Positions 52,051-62,904 of a stretch of DNA of 64,000 bases are shown here, one piece after another. Under the pieces are notes generated by a model. That model saw nothing but the letters and a program-made list of their open reading frames with translations, made no database searches and was not told where the DNA came from. Both the position numbers and the translations under genes were made by a program. The DNA comes from Streptomyces sp. MBT53 (GTDB lineage Bacteria; Actinomycetota; Actinomycetes; Streptomycetales; Streptomycetaceae), in assembly GCF_016654115.1 (NCBI RefSeq), contig NZ_JAEQAZ010000063.1:22089-86088 (forward strand), read 5' to 3'. How positions within the stretch are numbered: the first letter of the stretch is position 1; every line of letters starts with the position of its first letter.

Positions 52051-53636
52051 TCAGCGGATCTTGCGGGGCCGGTCGTCTCGGCTCGGGGCAGGCGAGACTG
52101 CCCGCCCGCTGCGCCTGGTGGCAGCGGGTGCGTGGTCGGGCATCGTGGTGGCGTCGGCGGGCAGATCGGCCATCCGGCGCAGCCGCCACACCAGCACGTC
52201 ACTGATCGAGTCGGCGGTGCCCAACTCCCGTCGTCCGGCAGCCTCCGCCAACAGCGCCGCCGGATCGTGGCCGGCGCCTTCGGTGTCGGCGAGGGTGGCT
52301 GCGAGAGCGTGCCAGCCCGGCTCGGCCAGGATCTGCTCGGCCAACTCGGCGACCGCCGACCGCAGATGAGTGGCGTGCTTGTGTCGCAGGGGCTGCGACA
52401 GGCGTCGGCCACGTTGATAGAGCATGTTCATGGGGACACCGGCTGCGGCTCGGTAGGCCGTGCGCAGGTGTCCGGCGGCTTCGCGGGCTGCGGCGGCCTG
52501 TTGGGCGTGTTCCCTTTTGGTGTGCCAGTGGGCGGTGGCGGTGACGAGGAAGAACAGCATGTCGATCGCCATGGCGGTGGTGGCGCCGTCTTCGCTGCGG
52601 CCGAGGGCGGGGCCGCTGTGGATGAGGTCGCGGGCGGCCTGGCGCAGGGCGCGGTCGTGTCCGCGTTCGGCCTGGACGTGGGAGCGGGTGGCCCGCTCGA
52701 ACACGGAGGCCGCCTCGCGCAGTTCGGCGCGGGTGTGGGCGGCGGAGGTCTTGGCGAGCGCGTCCAGGACCTCTCCGGCGGCGGCAATGTGCGCGGCCAC
52801 CTGGGCGTCCTCACCGTGATCGATGACCAGCACCGCCTGCCACGCCGCGGTGGCTGCTCGGCGGCGCGCGGAGGCCGGACTGCTGGCTGCCGGGCCCGTG
52901 CTCTGCCCAGGCGCGTCATTTGACCAGCGTTAGCGGATGCGGGGCAGGGGCAGGTTGGGGGCGAGGGTGGAGCCTGCGTAGTACACGGGTTCCTTGTCGC
53001 CGTTGCGGTTGTCGGGGAGGGCGCCCTTGTAGCCGAGCAGGTCGCTGGGGGGTGCGACGCGCTTGCGGATGAGCAGGCCGGCGGCCAACCGGGCGAAGAA
53101 CTCCTCCTCGCTCGTGGCCCCTGCCACTGCCCGCCGCACCGTTTCCCGCAGTTCCTCGCGTGCCGGTTGCTGCCTGCCCTCGCGGTCTGCCTTGTGTCGT
53201 TCGGCGCTGGTGGTCGGGGCGGCGGCCGTCTTCGCGGACGAGGGTGGCGATGATGTGGATGTGGTCGTCGGCGTGGCGGACGGCGGCCCAGCGGCAGCCG
53301 GCGCCTGGGTCGATGCCGGTGGCCGCGACCACACGGCGGGCGATGTCGCCCCCACTGCTCGGCGCTGAGGATCAGGTCGTCGGGCGCGGCGCGCACCGAG
53401 CAGTGCCAGACGTGCTTGTCGGGTCGTTGGTCCGCGGCGAGGAGGGCCAGGGGCTAGTCGAGGATGTGCTGGAGGTCCTCCCTCGTCACCGAGGGGTCGC
53501 GGCCGGGGTCGGGGGCCATGCCGTCGAAGGAAGCGACCAGGGGTGGGTCGATGTGTTCCTCGTAGGTGCCTTCGCCGTAGAGGTAGTGCAGGAGTCCGAG
53601 GGTCTTGCTGCCCTGCCGGTGGATCCGGGGGATCAA
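52051..53636 (-). pseudogene. relaxase/mobilization nuclease, decayed
   Basis: From TTG 53636: HRQGSKTLGLLHYLYGEG, then HVWHCSVRAAPDDLILSAEQ, the HUH-like HADDHIHIIATLVREDG metal-binding motif (frame 2), REELRETVRRAVAGATSEEE and LLGYKGALPDNRNGDKEPVY (frame 3), and a long helical C-terminus (VLVIDHGEDAQVAAHIAAAG). Damage: in-frame TAG at 53454, frameshifts near 53350 and 53200, and TAA at 52930. Sequence after each lesion remains recognisably in homologous register, so decay is recent. Confidence 0.75.
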
Positions 53637-54297
53637 GCCGCCTGCTCCTCCTGCCGGTTGGTGAGCCTGTCGGCCGCCCGCTGGACGGCCTGCGCGGCGC
53701 GTTGCAGATCGGCGAGTGCGCCGGCGAAGTTGGGTGCGCCGGCGTTGAGGGCCTTGGTGGCTTGGTTCACGTTGCTGCCGACTCAGCCGAGTTTGCGGCG
53801 GCTGTCGAACAGCGCGGTGATCACTTCGCGTTCGTCGGCGATCTCGGCGCTTGTGCGGTCGAGGTCACGGGCTGCGGCGAGTGCGGCGCGGGCGAGGAAC
53901 CCTGCGACGGACAGGTTGCACTGGGCAGCGGCGGATTTGATCAGTGCGAACTCCTCTTCGTTGAAACGGGTGTTGGGCTAGTGCAGGCGCTTCGTGGCGC
54001 GCGGCTGACGCAGACGCTGACGGACACGGTCGGCGCACTCACGGCGGCTGCAGCGCTCGGTCGGCTTCTCCTCCTGTCCCGGCTTCGATCCGTCCTCGGT
54101 CGAAGCCTCCTGGACCTGCGCCCCCCGGTGCAGGTCCTCCCCGCCCCCTTGGGGACGGGGTTGGCGGAAGCTACGCTTCCGCCCCAACTTGCTGTGCGAC
54201 GCGAGGTCGCATTTTCCGAAGTGAGGTGGATTTCGTGGAGAGGTTCTGACAAAGGAATTTCCTCCGAATCAGTGTCTGGATTCATCCCCGCGCTCAC
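53633..54297 (-). pseudogene. mobC (relaxosome accessory), decayed
   Basis: The core NTRFNEEEFALIKSAAAQCN, LSVAGFLARAALAAARDLD and VNQATKALNAGAPNFAGAL is a typical MobC ribbon-helix-helix protein. A TAG at 53978 and a TGA near 53788 interrupt the frame, and the N-terminal arginine/proline-rich part (GRKRSFRQPRPQ) is joined to the putative start (GTG 54297, MSAGMNPDTDSEEIP) only via a frame change. The stop overlaps the relaxase TTG start, so the two were an operon. Confidence 0.65.
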
Positions 54298-54322
54298 ATG
54301 CGTCGCTGGTAACGGCGGGGTG
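54194..54322 (+). repeat. 129-nt direct repeat, left copy, flanking the group II intron
   Basis: GTGCGACGCGAGGTCGCATT to AACGGCGGGGTG; matches 56738-56866 at 122 of 129 positions with no gaps. On the minus strand each copy encodes MSAGMNPDTDSEEIPL, the putative MobC N-terminus. Confidence 0.85.
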
Positions 54323-54867
54323 TGAAGCTGAGCTTTCAAGCCCAAGGGCGTCTCGGCCATCGAGAGGCCACAGGCGAGGGGAAGACTGGACGGGCGAACA
54401 CGTGTGAACCCCTGGTTGATGCCTCGGTATATGGAACCCCCGCGGATGGCTTGCTCTCAGCGGGGCAGGGCCCGACGCTGCAAGGCGCCAGCGGCTTCCG
54501 GTGCAAGCAACAACGGAAGTGAGACACCGCCGGCCACGGGGTAAAGGGGGCGCCCACCCCAGTCGCATCTTCGAAATGCGGAACACGGAAACCCTGACGG
54601 GGTCCGGAAGCAGTTCCGGTAAGCCGACCGCAAGGAAGGCCCAAGTCCCCGGCAGGAACAGGATGGTCCAAGAAGCCAAGGCCGGTAGGCCGAAAGGCCA
54701 GGGGAAAACCGGGCGGCGGCCCTCTCCGCCCGCTGCCCGTCATAACCCGCCGGATACGGGCCCGTGTGGCCCGGCCCGAAAGGGCGCCCACGTGGACCAG
54801 GTGAGCCTTTGGAGCACCAAGGCAAGGCAACCGGAACCGACGGACAAGTTAGATACCGGAGGCGGAC

Positions 54868-56705
<1,838 letters not shown>

Positions 56706-56737
56706 CGGGGACCAGAGATGGGCCCCGGCTACCCGAC

Positions 56738-56866
56738 GTGCGACGTGAGGCCGCATTTTCTGAAGTGAGGTGGTTCTCGTGGAGAGGTTCTGCCAAAGGA
56801 ATTTCCTCCGAATCAGTGTCTGGATTCATTCCCGCGCTCACATGCGTCGCTGGTAACGGCGGGGTG
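56738..56866 (+). repeat. 129-nt direct repeat, right copy
   Basis: Begins directly at the intron 3' end and matches 54194-54322 except at seven positions. After it the sequences diverge (TGACCCC here, TGAAG intron start on the left). Confidence 0.85.
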
Positions 56867-56970
56867 ACCCCGACGGAGCTGAGGTGGTCATCTCCCTTTG
56901 GCCGGTGGGAAGTTCGTGGTTTGAGTCGGGCATTGAGCGGTCTTCCTTGGGTGCGGGGGTGGGAGCGGTT

Positions 56971-58302
56971 TCAGTGGGGATGGCCGGCGCGAGCGGCCTT
57001 CAGTTCGGCCTTGATGGTCCGGACGACTTCTCCGGCCGTGTCGCTGGCCACGCTGTAGCCGTCCTTGCGCACGGTGTGCTCCAGCAGGTCGCGGGAGAGA
57101 CGTCCGGTCTCGCCGAGCATGCGATGGGCGTATTCGGTGAGGACGTTCCGGGTTGCGCGTGGTTTGGGGCCAGAGGGGTCCAGCTTCGCCCGCGCGGTCT
57201 TGCCCGGATCGGCATCCGGTGACTCCTTGCCCGGAAGCGACTCCGTGCTTGTCATGGTGCGGGCGGACTGGCGCGGGCGGATTTCGGGCTCGGGGCGGGC
57301 GACCGGGTCGGTGGCGTCATCGCTCGGATCGCTCTCGGGCGGGCGGCTCGGGTTCTTTGCCCGCCTCGTTGCCGTGGCGCGCGGGCGGGCGGTTGCTGAA
57401 CCGCCCGTCGAGCCCACGGGCGCGCCGGGCCAACGGGCGGGCAGTGGGACGGAGGCCAGGCTGAGGGCTTGTTGGCGGGTTGCGAGCTTGCGCAGCAGCA
57501 ACTCGTCCTGCCGTTCGTCGCGGTCGACGTCGGCCTGTTCCAGGGCTTGGTGCAGGCGTCGGGTGAGGCGCCGGCCGCGCAACCTGGTGCGTTTCTCGGG
57601 CTTCATGGCCTCTGCCCGGAGGATCAGGGTGACGGCCCGGTCGAGGGCGCGTTCGCGGATGATCCGAGCGGAGTCCGCGTCCCGGTCGGCGATCCCGAGG
57701 CGAGCCAGCAGCCGTTCGCGAGTCTGTCGGGCGAGAACGGCGGTCAGGCTGCGGGAGTCGGCATCCGGGGTGCGGTGGCGCAGTTCGATGCCCATAGCCA
57801 GGTGCCACAGCAGGGCCGCCAGGACCGGGCCGACGAAGGCCCGCACGGTTCCGCCGACCAGCCCGGACTCGGCGTAGGCGGGCACGATCTGCACGCCGGT
57901 GATTGCCCAGGTGAGGGTGCCGGGCGCGCCGGGTGCCTGTTTCGCGCTGTTGAGGTTCGCCCGGGCGAGCAGGGCGGTGGAGAACAGGGCGAGTTCGGCG
58001 GCGGCGAACATCGCCGCCCGTTCGATGCTGCTGCCCATGTCGAGGTAGTCGGCGGCGAACCGCCAGCTGGTGTCCGCGCTGTAGGCGGTGCAGCCGATCG
58101 CGGCGATGGCGGCGACTCGGACCGCGACGGTGCTATGGCGCTGCTCGAAGCCCGGCTTCCGTAGGCGCCGCCGTAGGGACCATGCGACGGACAGGGCGAC
58201 GGCGACCAGGACCGCGACGGCCACAGGCGCAGGGATCCAGTGCGGCCAGGCGGGTATGCCGGTGCCGTTGGCGCTGATGAGTGCGGTGGTGCCAGGGGGC
58301 AT
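56971..58302 (-). CDS. DUF2637-type membrane protein of the integrative element
   Basis: 443 residues from ATG 58302. Four to five membrane helices in residues 15-170 (WIPAPVAVAVLVAVALSVAW, VAAIAAIGCTAYSADTSWRF, AAMFAAAELALFSTALLARA, FVGPVLAALLWHLAMGIELR) are followed by a long basic, disordered cytoplasmic tail with RQTRERLLARLGIADRDADS. DUF2637 proteins are typical of actinomycete plasmids and integrative elements, where they are thought to assist transfer. A C-terminal RNVLTEYAHRMLGETGRL could bind DNA. Confidence 0.75.
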   Translation of the reverse strand: MPPGTTALISANGTGIPAWPHWIPAPVAVAVLVAVALSVAWSLRRRLRKPGFEQRHSTVAVRVAAIAAIGCTAYSADTSWRFAADYLDMGSSIERAAMFAAAELALFSTALLARANLNSAKQAPGAPGTLTWAITGVQIVPAYAESGLVGGTVRAFVGPVLAALLWHLAMGIELRHRTPDADSRSLTAVLARQTRERLLARLGIADRDADSARIIRERALDRAVTLILRAEAMKPEKRTRLRGRRLTRRLHQALEQADVDRDERQDELLLRKLATRQQALSLASVPLPARWPGAPVGSTGGSATARPRATATRRAKNPSRPPESDPSDDATDPVARPEPEIRPRQSARTMTSTESLPGKESPDADPGKTARAKLDPSGPKPRATRNVLTEYAHRMLGETGRLSRDLLEHTVRKDGYSVASDTAGEVVRTIKAELKAARAGHPH

Positions 58303-58394
58303 GCAGAGGCTCTCCAAGGGCCCACGCGATCGAGGGCAGGCTTCTTGCGTGGGCGGGGTGAGGTGAGGGCGAGGAGGGAGACGCGCGGCTGCCG

Positions 58395-59090
58395 TCAGGC
58401 GGCGGGCGCGATACGGCGTCGGTCGGGCCCGGTGAGGATGACGCGTTCGGTCATTTCGGCGAGGCGGGAGGCGACGCGGTCGCCGAGCGTGGTGCGCAGC
58501 TCGGGCATCGGCACGTTCGTGGTGATGAGGGTGGGGAGCATGTGCTCGTACCGGTGGTTGATGAGCCGGTAGGTCAGCTCCTCGGTCCACTCGCTGGTTT
58601 TGGCCGCGCCGAGGTCGTCCAGGAGCAGCAGCGGGCAGCGGGCCAGCGTCTGGAGCTCGCGTTCGCCGTCGTGGCCGGCGCGGGGGCGGAGCCGTGCGTG
58701 GAGGTCGGCGCTGGTGGTGGCTTCCCAGCGCAGGCGCACGCCTCGCGTGAGGAGGGCGCGGACGGCGCCGTATCCCTGATGGGTCTTGCCGGTGCCAGTG
58801 GGGCCGGCGATCAACAGCGACGGTCCCTCGGCGATACCCGGTCCGCCGGGACCAGGGCGTCCGGCACGCGCGATCCGCTCGGCCCAGGCGGTGATCTGCG
58901 GGTGGTCGGCCAGGGCGCGGCGGTAGCGGGCGGGGATGCGGGCGTCCGCAAGTTCAAGGGCGGTGATCGGCTCGGCCGGTGGTTCCCGGGCTGTGACCGC
59001 TGGGTCGATGCCGCGAGTGGCGAGGATGCCGTTGAGCCGGTCGACGATCGGGCCGACCCGGTGGGGCTCGTGGGTGAGGGTGGCGGTCAG
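58395..59090 (-). CDS. DnaC/IstB-like ATP-binding protein, probable CTG start
   Basis: 231 residues. Walker A LLIAGPTGTGKTHQGYGA, Walker B LLLLDDLGAAKTSEWTEELT and LPTLITTNVPMPEL (sensor) are those of helicase loaders. Conserved N-terminal sequence (HRVGPIVDRLNGILATRGID) extends upstream to a CTG at 59090 that lies 6 nt after a perfect GGAGG. No ATG, GTG or TTG precedes an in-frame stop at 59094. It overlaps the upstream replication gene stop by 4 nt (CTGA). Confidence 0.78.
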   Translation of the reverse strand: MTATLTHEPHRVGPIVDRLNGILATRGIDPAVTAREPPAEPITALELADARIPARYRRALADHPQITAWAERIARAGRPGPGGPGIAEGPSLLIAGPTGTGKTHQGYGAVRALLTRGVRLRWEATTSADLHARLRPRAGHDGERELQTLARCPLLLLDDLGAAKTSEWTEELTYRLINHRYEHMLPTLITTNVPMPELRTTLGDRVASRLAEMTERVILTGPDRRRIAPAA

Positions 59091-60016
59091 AGGTCACCTC
59101 CGTAGGCGGCGTCGATGTCGGTGGGGTTCGTCCATGCCCTGCGGGTGGCAGGCACGGGCGCGGCGTTCATGACCTCGTGGACGAGACTCGGTAGAACGCT
59201 CGGGGACAGGCCCTTGACCCGGTGGCGTTCCAGTGCGGCCCGGAGGTGGCTGGGGGCGATGTCCTCGTCGAGGAGCTTGCGCACCTGCTGGCCGAGACGC
59301 TTCAGGACGTCATCCGGCGGGCGGTGGTTGCACGCGGCCACGTACTCCCGAAGGAGATCCTTGGCCGAGACGGTGTCGGGCGCGGGGGCGCTTGCGGCCC
59401 CCGAAGGGGTACTTCCTAGATCCAAGGTCCTAGATCCTAGATCCGGACGGTGAGGCGTCACCGCCGATACAGGGAGGGCTCCCGAATCCTTCACGGAGCG
59501 CTCCGTGAAATCCTTCTGACCTGCGGTTTCGCCATCGGGCCCCGAGTGCGGTGCAGGCTCGCGTGCTTCGCGGGAGGTCTCACGGAGGGTTCCGTGAGGC
59601 GACGGTGCGGACTCCGTGACGCTCGCCTCCGCCACCGGTGCGTCGACGATCTGCCGGGTGCCGGACGGGCCGTTGTGGCGAGGGCAGTCGGGCAGACGGC
59701 TCAGGCTCGGCCGGTTGATCTTCTGATGCTGGTGCCACGTGACGACGTGCAGGTACCGCTTGTCGTCCGGCCCCGTGTAGCGGCAGATCAGACCGGCGTC
59801 GGCGAGCTGCGCGAGGTCCGTCTCGACGGCGGACGGGGTGTGCTCGGGGCGCAGGACCCACAGCTGCCCGGCGATGATCGCGGCGTGGTCGCGGTGGCGG
59901 CCCTGGTCGTCGGCCTGGGTGAGCAGACCGAAGAAGGTGCGCTCGGCGGTCAGCGAGACGGCGGCCAGGGACTCGGAGACGAAGGCTTCGGGCTTGATGG
60001 TGCGGATTCGTGCCAA
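59087..60016 (-). CDS. replication initiator/helicase-loader-like DNA-binding protein
   Basis: 309 residues. The N-terminal winged helix MARIRTIKPEAFVSESLAAV, RTFFGLLTQADDQGRHRDHA, DAGLICRYTGPDDKRYLHVV, WHQHQKINRPSLSRLPDCP is that of phage/element replication proteins placed before DnaC-like loaders. A polar linker leads to a C-terminal DnaD-like helical region (LLREYVAACNHRPPDDVLKR). Probably initiates element replication after excision. Confidence 0.78.
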   Translation of the reverse strand: MARIRTIKPEAFVSESLAAVSLTAERTFFGLLTQADDQGRHRDHAAIIAGQLWVLRPEHTPSAVETDLAQLADAGLICRYTGPDDKRYLHVVTWHQHQKINRPSLSRLPDCPRHNGPSGTRQIVDAPVAEASVTESAPSPHGTLRETSREAREPAPHSGPDGETAGQKDFTERSVKDSGALPVSAVTPHRPDLGSRTLDLGSTPSGAASAPAPDTVSAKDLLREYVAACNHRPPDDVLKRLGQQVRKLLDEDIAPSHLRAALERHRVKGLSPSVLPSLVHEVMNAAPVPATRRAWTNPTDIDAAYGGDL

Positions 60017-60528
60017 GAGGGGCGGGTCCTCACTCGGTTGCAGGTGGGCAGGAGCCCACGGCTCACCGTCGATCGGCGGTACGGGCGTACGGGGTGGGGG
60101 AGTTGGCCTGTCGGCGGCACGGGGCGCGCTGATGGCCGCTCGCGCTTTCCGGGGGTGTCGTCAACATAGCCACACCCAGGTCGCACAAGTCCAGCCCCAT
60201 CCCGCGCAATCTCTTACGGCAGAAAGGCAGCCGTAAAAGCAGGCGGTAGGGGGCGGTGGCAAAACCGTAAGGCACGATCGGCCGTTGACCAAATAGTTGT
60301 GCCGGTTTCCGAGCCAGAAGCATCACATCGGGAAGCCGTTGACGTGTCGGCGACGGGCAAGCTACAACACAACACCCCATGTCGCAGCAGTCGCTGAGCG
60401 GCGATCGGCGCGACGGCTCTCGGGTCGCGTCAGCACGAGGAACCGCTCCGTATGTGGACGGCGCGGGGGGAACATAGACCACGATCGCCGGTTAACCAAA
60501 CCGGCGAATGGACGCTACAACTGGAGCC
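60017..60528. promoter_or_regulatory. replication/regulator intergenic region with repeats
   Basis: No gene. It holds CCGTAA/TTACGG inverted half-sites (60211-60270), a CACGATCGGCCGTTGACCAA box at 60273 and, just before the XRE gene, GCCGGTTAACCAAACCGGC (60487-60505). It is the divergent control region for the replication operon and the XRE regulator and could also contain the replication origin. Confidence 0.45.
60487..60505. promoter_or_regulatory. operator box 1 of the element regulator
   Basis: GCCGGTTAACCAAACCGGC, a near-palindrome repeated as CCCGGTTACCGAAACCGGG at 60884-60902, so the two flank the XRE gene. Confidence 0.5.
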
Positions 60529-60786
60529 ATGCCCGCACGCTCATTGGAAATCGGTCCTGCAGGAATGCGGACGGCCCGCACCATCGAAATCATCCGCACC
60601 GAACGCGGCTTGTCGCAGCGCCAACTCGCCCGCCGCGTCACCGCACTTGGCCACCCGATGTCCAACACCATGTTGTCTCGCATCGAACGCGTTCAGCGTC
60701 GGTGTGACATCGACGACCTTGTGGCTCTCGCCGAGGCACTGCACGTCGCACCTCCAGTGCTTCTCGGAGACCCTGGACTCGTCTGA
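60529..60786 (+). CDS. small XRE-family repressor-like regulator
   Basis: 85 residues from ATG 60529 with GGAG upstream (ATG 60508 would overlap the operator). Helix-turn-helix: IIRTERGLSQRQLARRVTAL, SNTMLSRIERVQRRCDIDDL. Likely the immunity-type repressor of the element, binding boxes on either side of its gene. Confidence 0.78.
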   Translation: MPARSLEIGPAGMRTARTIEIIRTERGLSQRQLARRVTALGHPMSNTMLSRIERVQRRCDIDDLVALAEALHVAPPVLLGDPGLV

Positions 60787-60883
60787 CCAGCCTCCGGAGC
60801 CGGATTCACAGTCCTGGGGCCGTCGGCGAGTGCTTGCCCAGGGCCATACGGCTCGTACTCGCTGGGGCATGTAGCACGGGATC

Positions 60884-60902
60884 CCCGGTTACCGAAACCG
60901 GG
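60884..60902. promoter_or_regulatory. operator box 2 of the element regulator
   Basis: CCCGGTTACCGAAACCGGG, upstream of the excisionase/integrase genes; same half-sites and spacing as box 1. Confidence 0.5.
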
Positions 60903-61020
60903 AATCCTCCACACCATTGATGGTGTTCGCCGACCGCGCTCGGCGGAGAGTGCCCCTTTCCAATGTCACGCCGCCCGGCAGACCACACCCACCCCCGCGC
61001 TACGCCCACGGAGGCCAACC

Positions 61021-61344
61021 ATGCCCGCACGTCCGCCTTCTGCTCCGAACCCGAGCGCCATACCAGTGCCGGACACCACCCCCGCAACGCGCCAGGCATT
61101 CCTGAGCGTGAAGGACGCCGCCGAATACCTCGGCCTGTCCCCGCACACCCTCTATGTCTGGCGGCATCGCCGAAACGGCCCGCCCAGTTTCCGGATGGGG
61201 CCGCGTGGCCGCGTCATGTATCGGATGGAAGCGCTCGACGCCTGGATCCGCGAACAGGAGCAGGCCGACTCGCGTTCCAATACGACTCTGAGCCCATTGG
61301 GCGCGGCACCGCAGAGACGCTCGGACTACGCCACGGGCGCCTGA
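61021..61344 (+). CDS. xis: excisionase-type MerR/HTH_17 protein
   Basis: 107 residues. AFLSVKDAAEYLGLSPHTLY, VWRHRRNGPPSFRMGPRGRV and MYRMEALDAWIREQEQ are the winged helix of Xis/helix-turn-helix domain 17 proteins that direct excision. Located 48 nt before the integrase. Confidence 0.83.
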   Translation: MPARPPSAPNPSAIPVPDTTPATRQAFLSVKDAAEYLGLSPHTLYVWRHRRNGPPSFRMGPRGRVMYRMEALDAWIREQEQADSRSNTTLSPLGAAPQRRSDYATGA

Positions 61345-61391
61345 GCCCCGGCCGACTCCCACCGAACGCAACCTGCCATTGAGGGAAGTAT

Positions 61392-62618
61392 TTGGCCGGC
61401 TACATAGAAGACCGTTGGATCAAGAAGAAGAAAGACCCCGACACCGGCAAGCGGGAACGCACCGCCCGCTACGGCAAGGGCTCCCGGTACCGAGTCGCCG
61501 GTATTCCCGGCGTACGGGACAAGTCGTTCGACGTGCTCGAAGACGCCAAGGCGTGGCTGCGCAGGGCCGGCACCGACAGCGAACGCGGCGAGTTCGTCGA
61601 TCCTCGCGACGGCTCCATCACGCTGGACGACTACGTAACACGCTTCTGGCAGACGGGAGTTCGCGGTGCGCCCGGCACGGTCAAACGCATCGATGAACGC
61701 GTCCGCCTCCACGTCCAGCCTCAACTGGGCACCGTCGCCCTGCGGGACATCAGCCCGGCAGTACTCCGCGAATACATCGCCACGCTGGAAAGCGAACTCT
61801 CACCGCGATACGCCCGGCAGATCCTCGGCACGCTCTCGAACATCTTCGAGACCGCCATCGACGACAAGCGCTTGGCACGCAATCCGATGCGGGCCAAGTC
61901 CGTGCGGTGGCCCAAGGCACCGGAGGACCAGAGGGAAGCCTGGCCCCTGGAGACCGCGCAGCGCGTACGGGACGCGATCAACGCGCGGTACCGCATCGCC
62001 GTCGTGCTCGCGCTGGGCTGCGGGCTGCGGCAGGGTGAGGTCTTCGGGTTGTCGCCGGAGGACGTCGACTTCGCTCGTGGAGTCCTGCGCATCCGTCGGC
62101 AGGTCCAACTCCTCGGCGGACGGCTGTACTTCACCTTGCCGAAGGGCGGCAAGACGCGCGTCGTCGACATGCCTCCGTCGGTCGCGGCGGCCCTGGCCCA
62201 GTACTTCATGGAGTACCCGGCGGTCGAGGTGGAGTTGCCGTGGGGCGGCCCGGAGCCCGAACGGGAGACGAAGAAGTTCCCGCTCGTCATCACCACGACG
62301 TACGGCAACGCCCTTCGCGCGAACATCTTCAACGTCGAGGTGTGGAAGCCGGCCTTGGCCGCCGCCGGCGTCATCCCCATGCGGAAGAAGGACGAGCGGT
62401 GGAAGGCGTCTCGCAAGGACGGCTTCCACGTGCTCCGGCACACGTACGCCTCGGTCATCCTCGAAGCGGGCGAGTCCGTCGTCACCCTGGCCCGCTGGCT
62501 CGGCCATTCGAGCCCGACTATCACCTTGGACTACTACGCCCACTTCATGCCGGAGGCCGGCGGCAAGGGGCGCGGCGCCATCGACGCCCTGCTCGGCCAG
62601 CCTGTACTGGCCGCGTAG
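61392..62618 (+). CDS. int: tyrosine-type site-specific integrase
   Basis: 408 residues from TTG 61392 with GGGAAG upstream. N-terminal arm-binding domain, core-binding SAM-like domain (YVTRFWQTGVRGAPGTVKRI), catalytic domain with Arg in ALGCGLRQGEVFGLS, HxxR in GFHVLRHTYASVILEAG, His in ARWLGHSSPTI and the nucleophile in TLDYYAHFMPE. All catalytic residues are present. Confidence 0.92.
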   Translation: MAGYIEDRWIKKKKDPDTGKRERTARYGKGSRYRVAGIPGVRDKSFDVLEDAKAWLRRAGTDSERGEFVDPRDGSITLDDYVTRFWQTGVRGAPGTVKRIDERVRLHVQPQLGTVALRDISPAVLREYIATLESELSPRYARQILGTLSNIFETAIDDKRLARNPMRAKSVRWPKAPEDQREAWPLETAQRVRDAINARYRIAVVLALGCGLRQGEVFGLSPEDVDFARGVLRIRRQVQLLGGRLYFTLPKGGKTRVVDMPPSVAAALAQYFMEYPAVEVELPWGGPEPERETKKFPLVITTTYGNALRANIFNVEVWKPALAAAGVIPMRKKDERWKASRKDGFHVLRHTYASVILEAGESVVTLARWLGHSSPTITLDYYAHFMPEAGGKGRGAIDALLGQPVLAA

Positions 62619-62643
62619 CCGTCCGCTCCACACAACCCACGGA

Positions 62644-62678
62644 ACGGGTGGGCACAGCGATCTGCTGTGCCCACCCGT
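62644..62678 (+). terminator. intrinsic terminator of the integrase gene
   Basis: ACGGGTGGGCACAGC pairs perfectly with GCTGTGCCCACCCGT around a 5-nt loop, followed by TT. Confidence 0.8.
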
Positions 62679-62904
62679 TTCGGCGTTCCGCGAGGGAAGC
62701 TCGCTACTCTCCGTGCTGATCCTTGCTCCCAGCCTGCGCTTCAACGGCGAGGCTTCCGCAGGTCAAAGCCTGCGATCGCAGGACACCGCCCGTATCGGAG
62801 CGCGGCTCATTCTCCCCAGATTCTCCCCAGCGGCCTGGAAGGAGTTGTCGGAGCCTGCGATCCGGGCCTTGCCCACTCCCGGGAGCGCCTTCCGAGGCGA
62901 TTAC
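62679..62904. other. junction between integrase terminator and corA, probable att region
   Basis: 226 bp with no gene. It contains the repeated segment TTCTCCCCAGATTCTCCCCAG near 62810-62830, which may form part of the attachment site or corA terminator. No tRNA 3' end is visible. Confidence 0.4.

Noticed and set aside
53454..53980. In-frame stops in relaxase and mobC as recoding sites
   Set aside because: All three stop codons occur and frameshifts are also present, which fits decay better than programmed readthrough.
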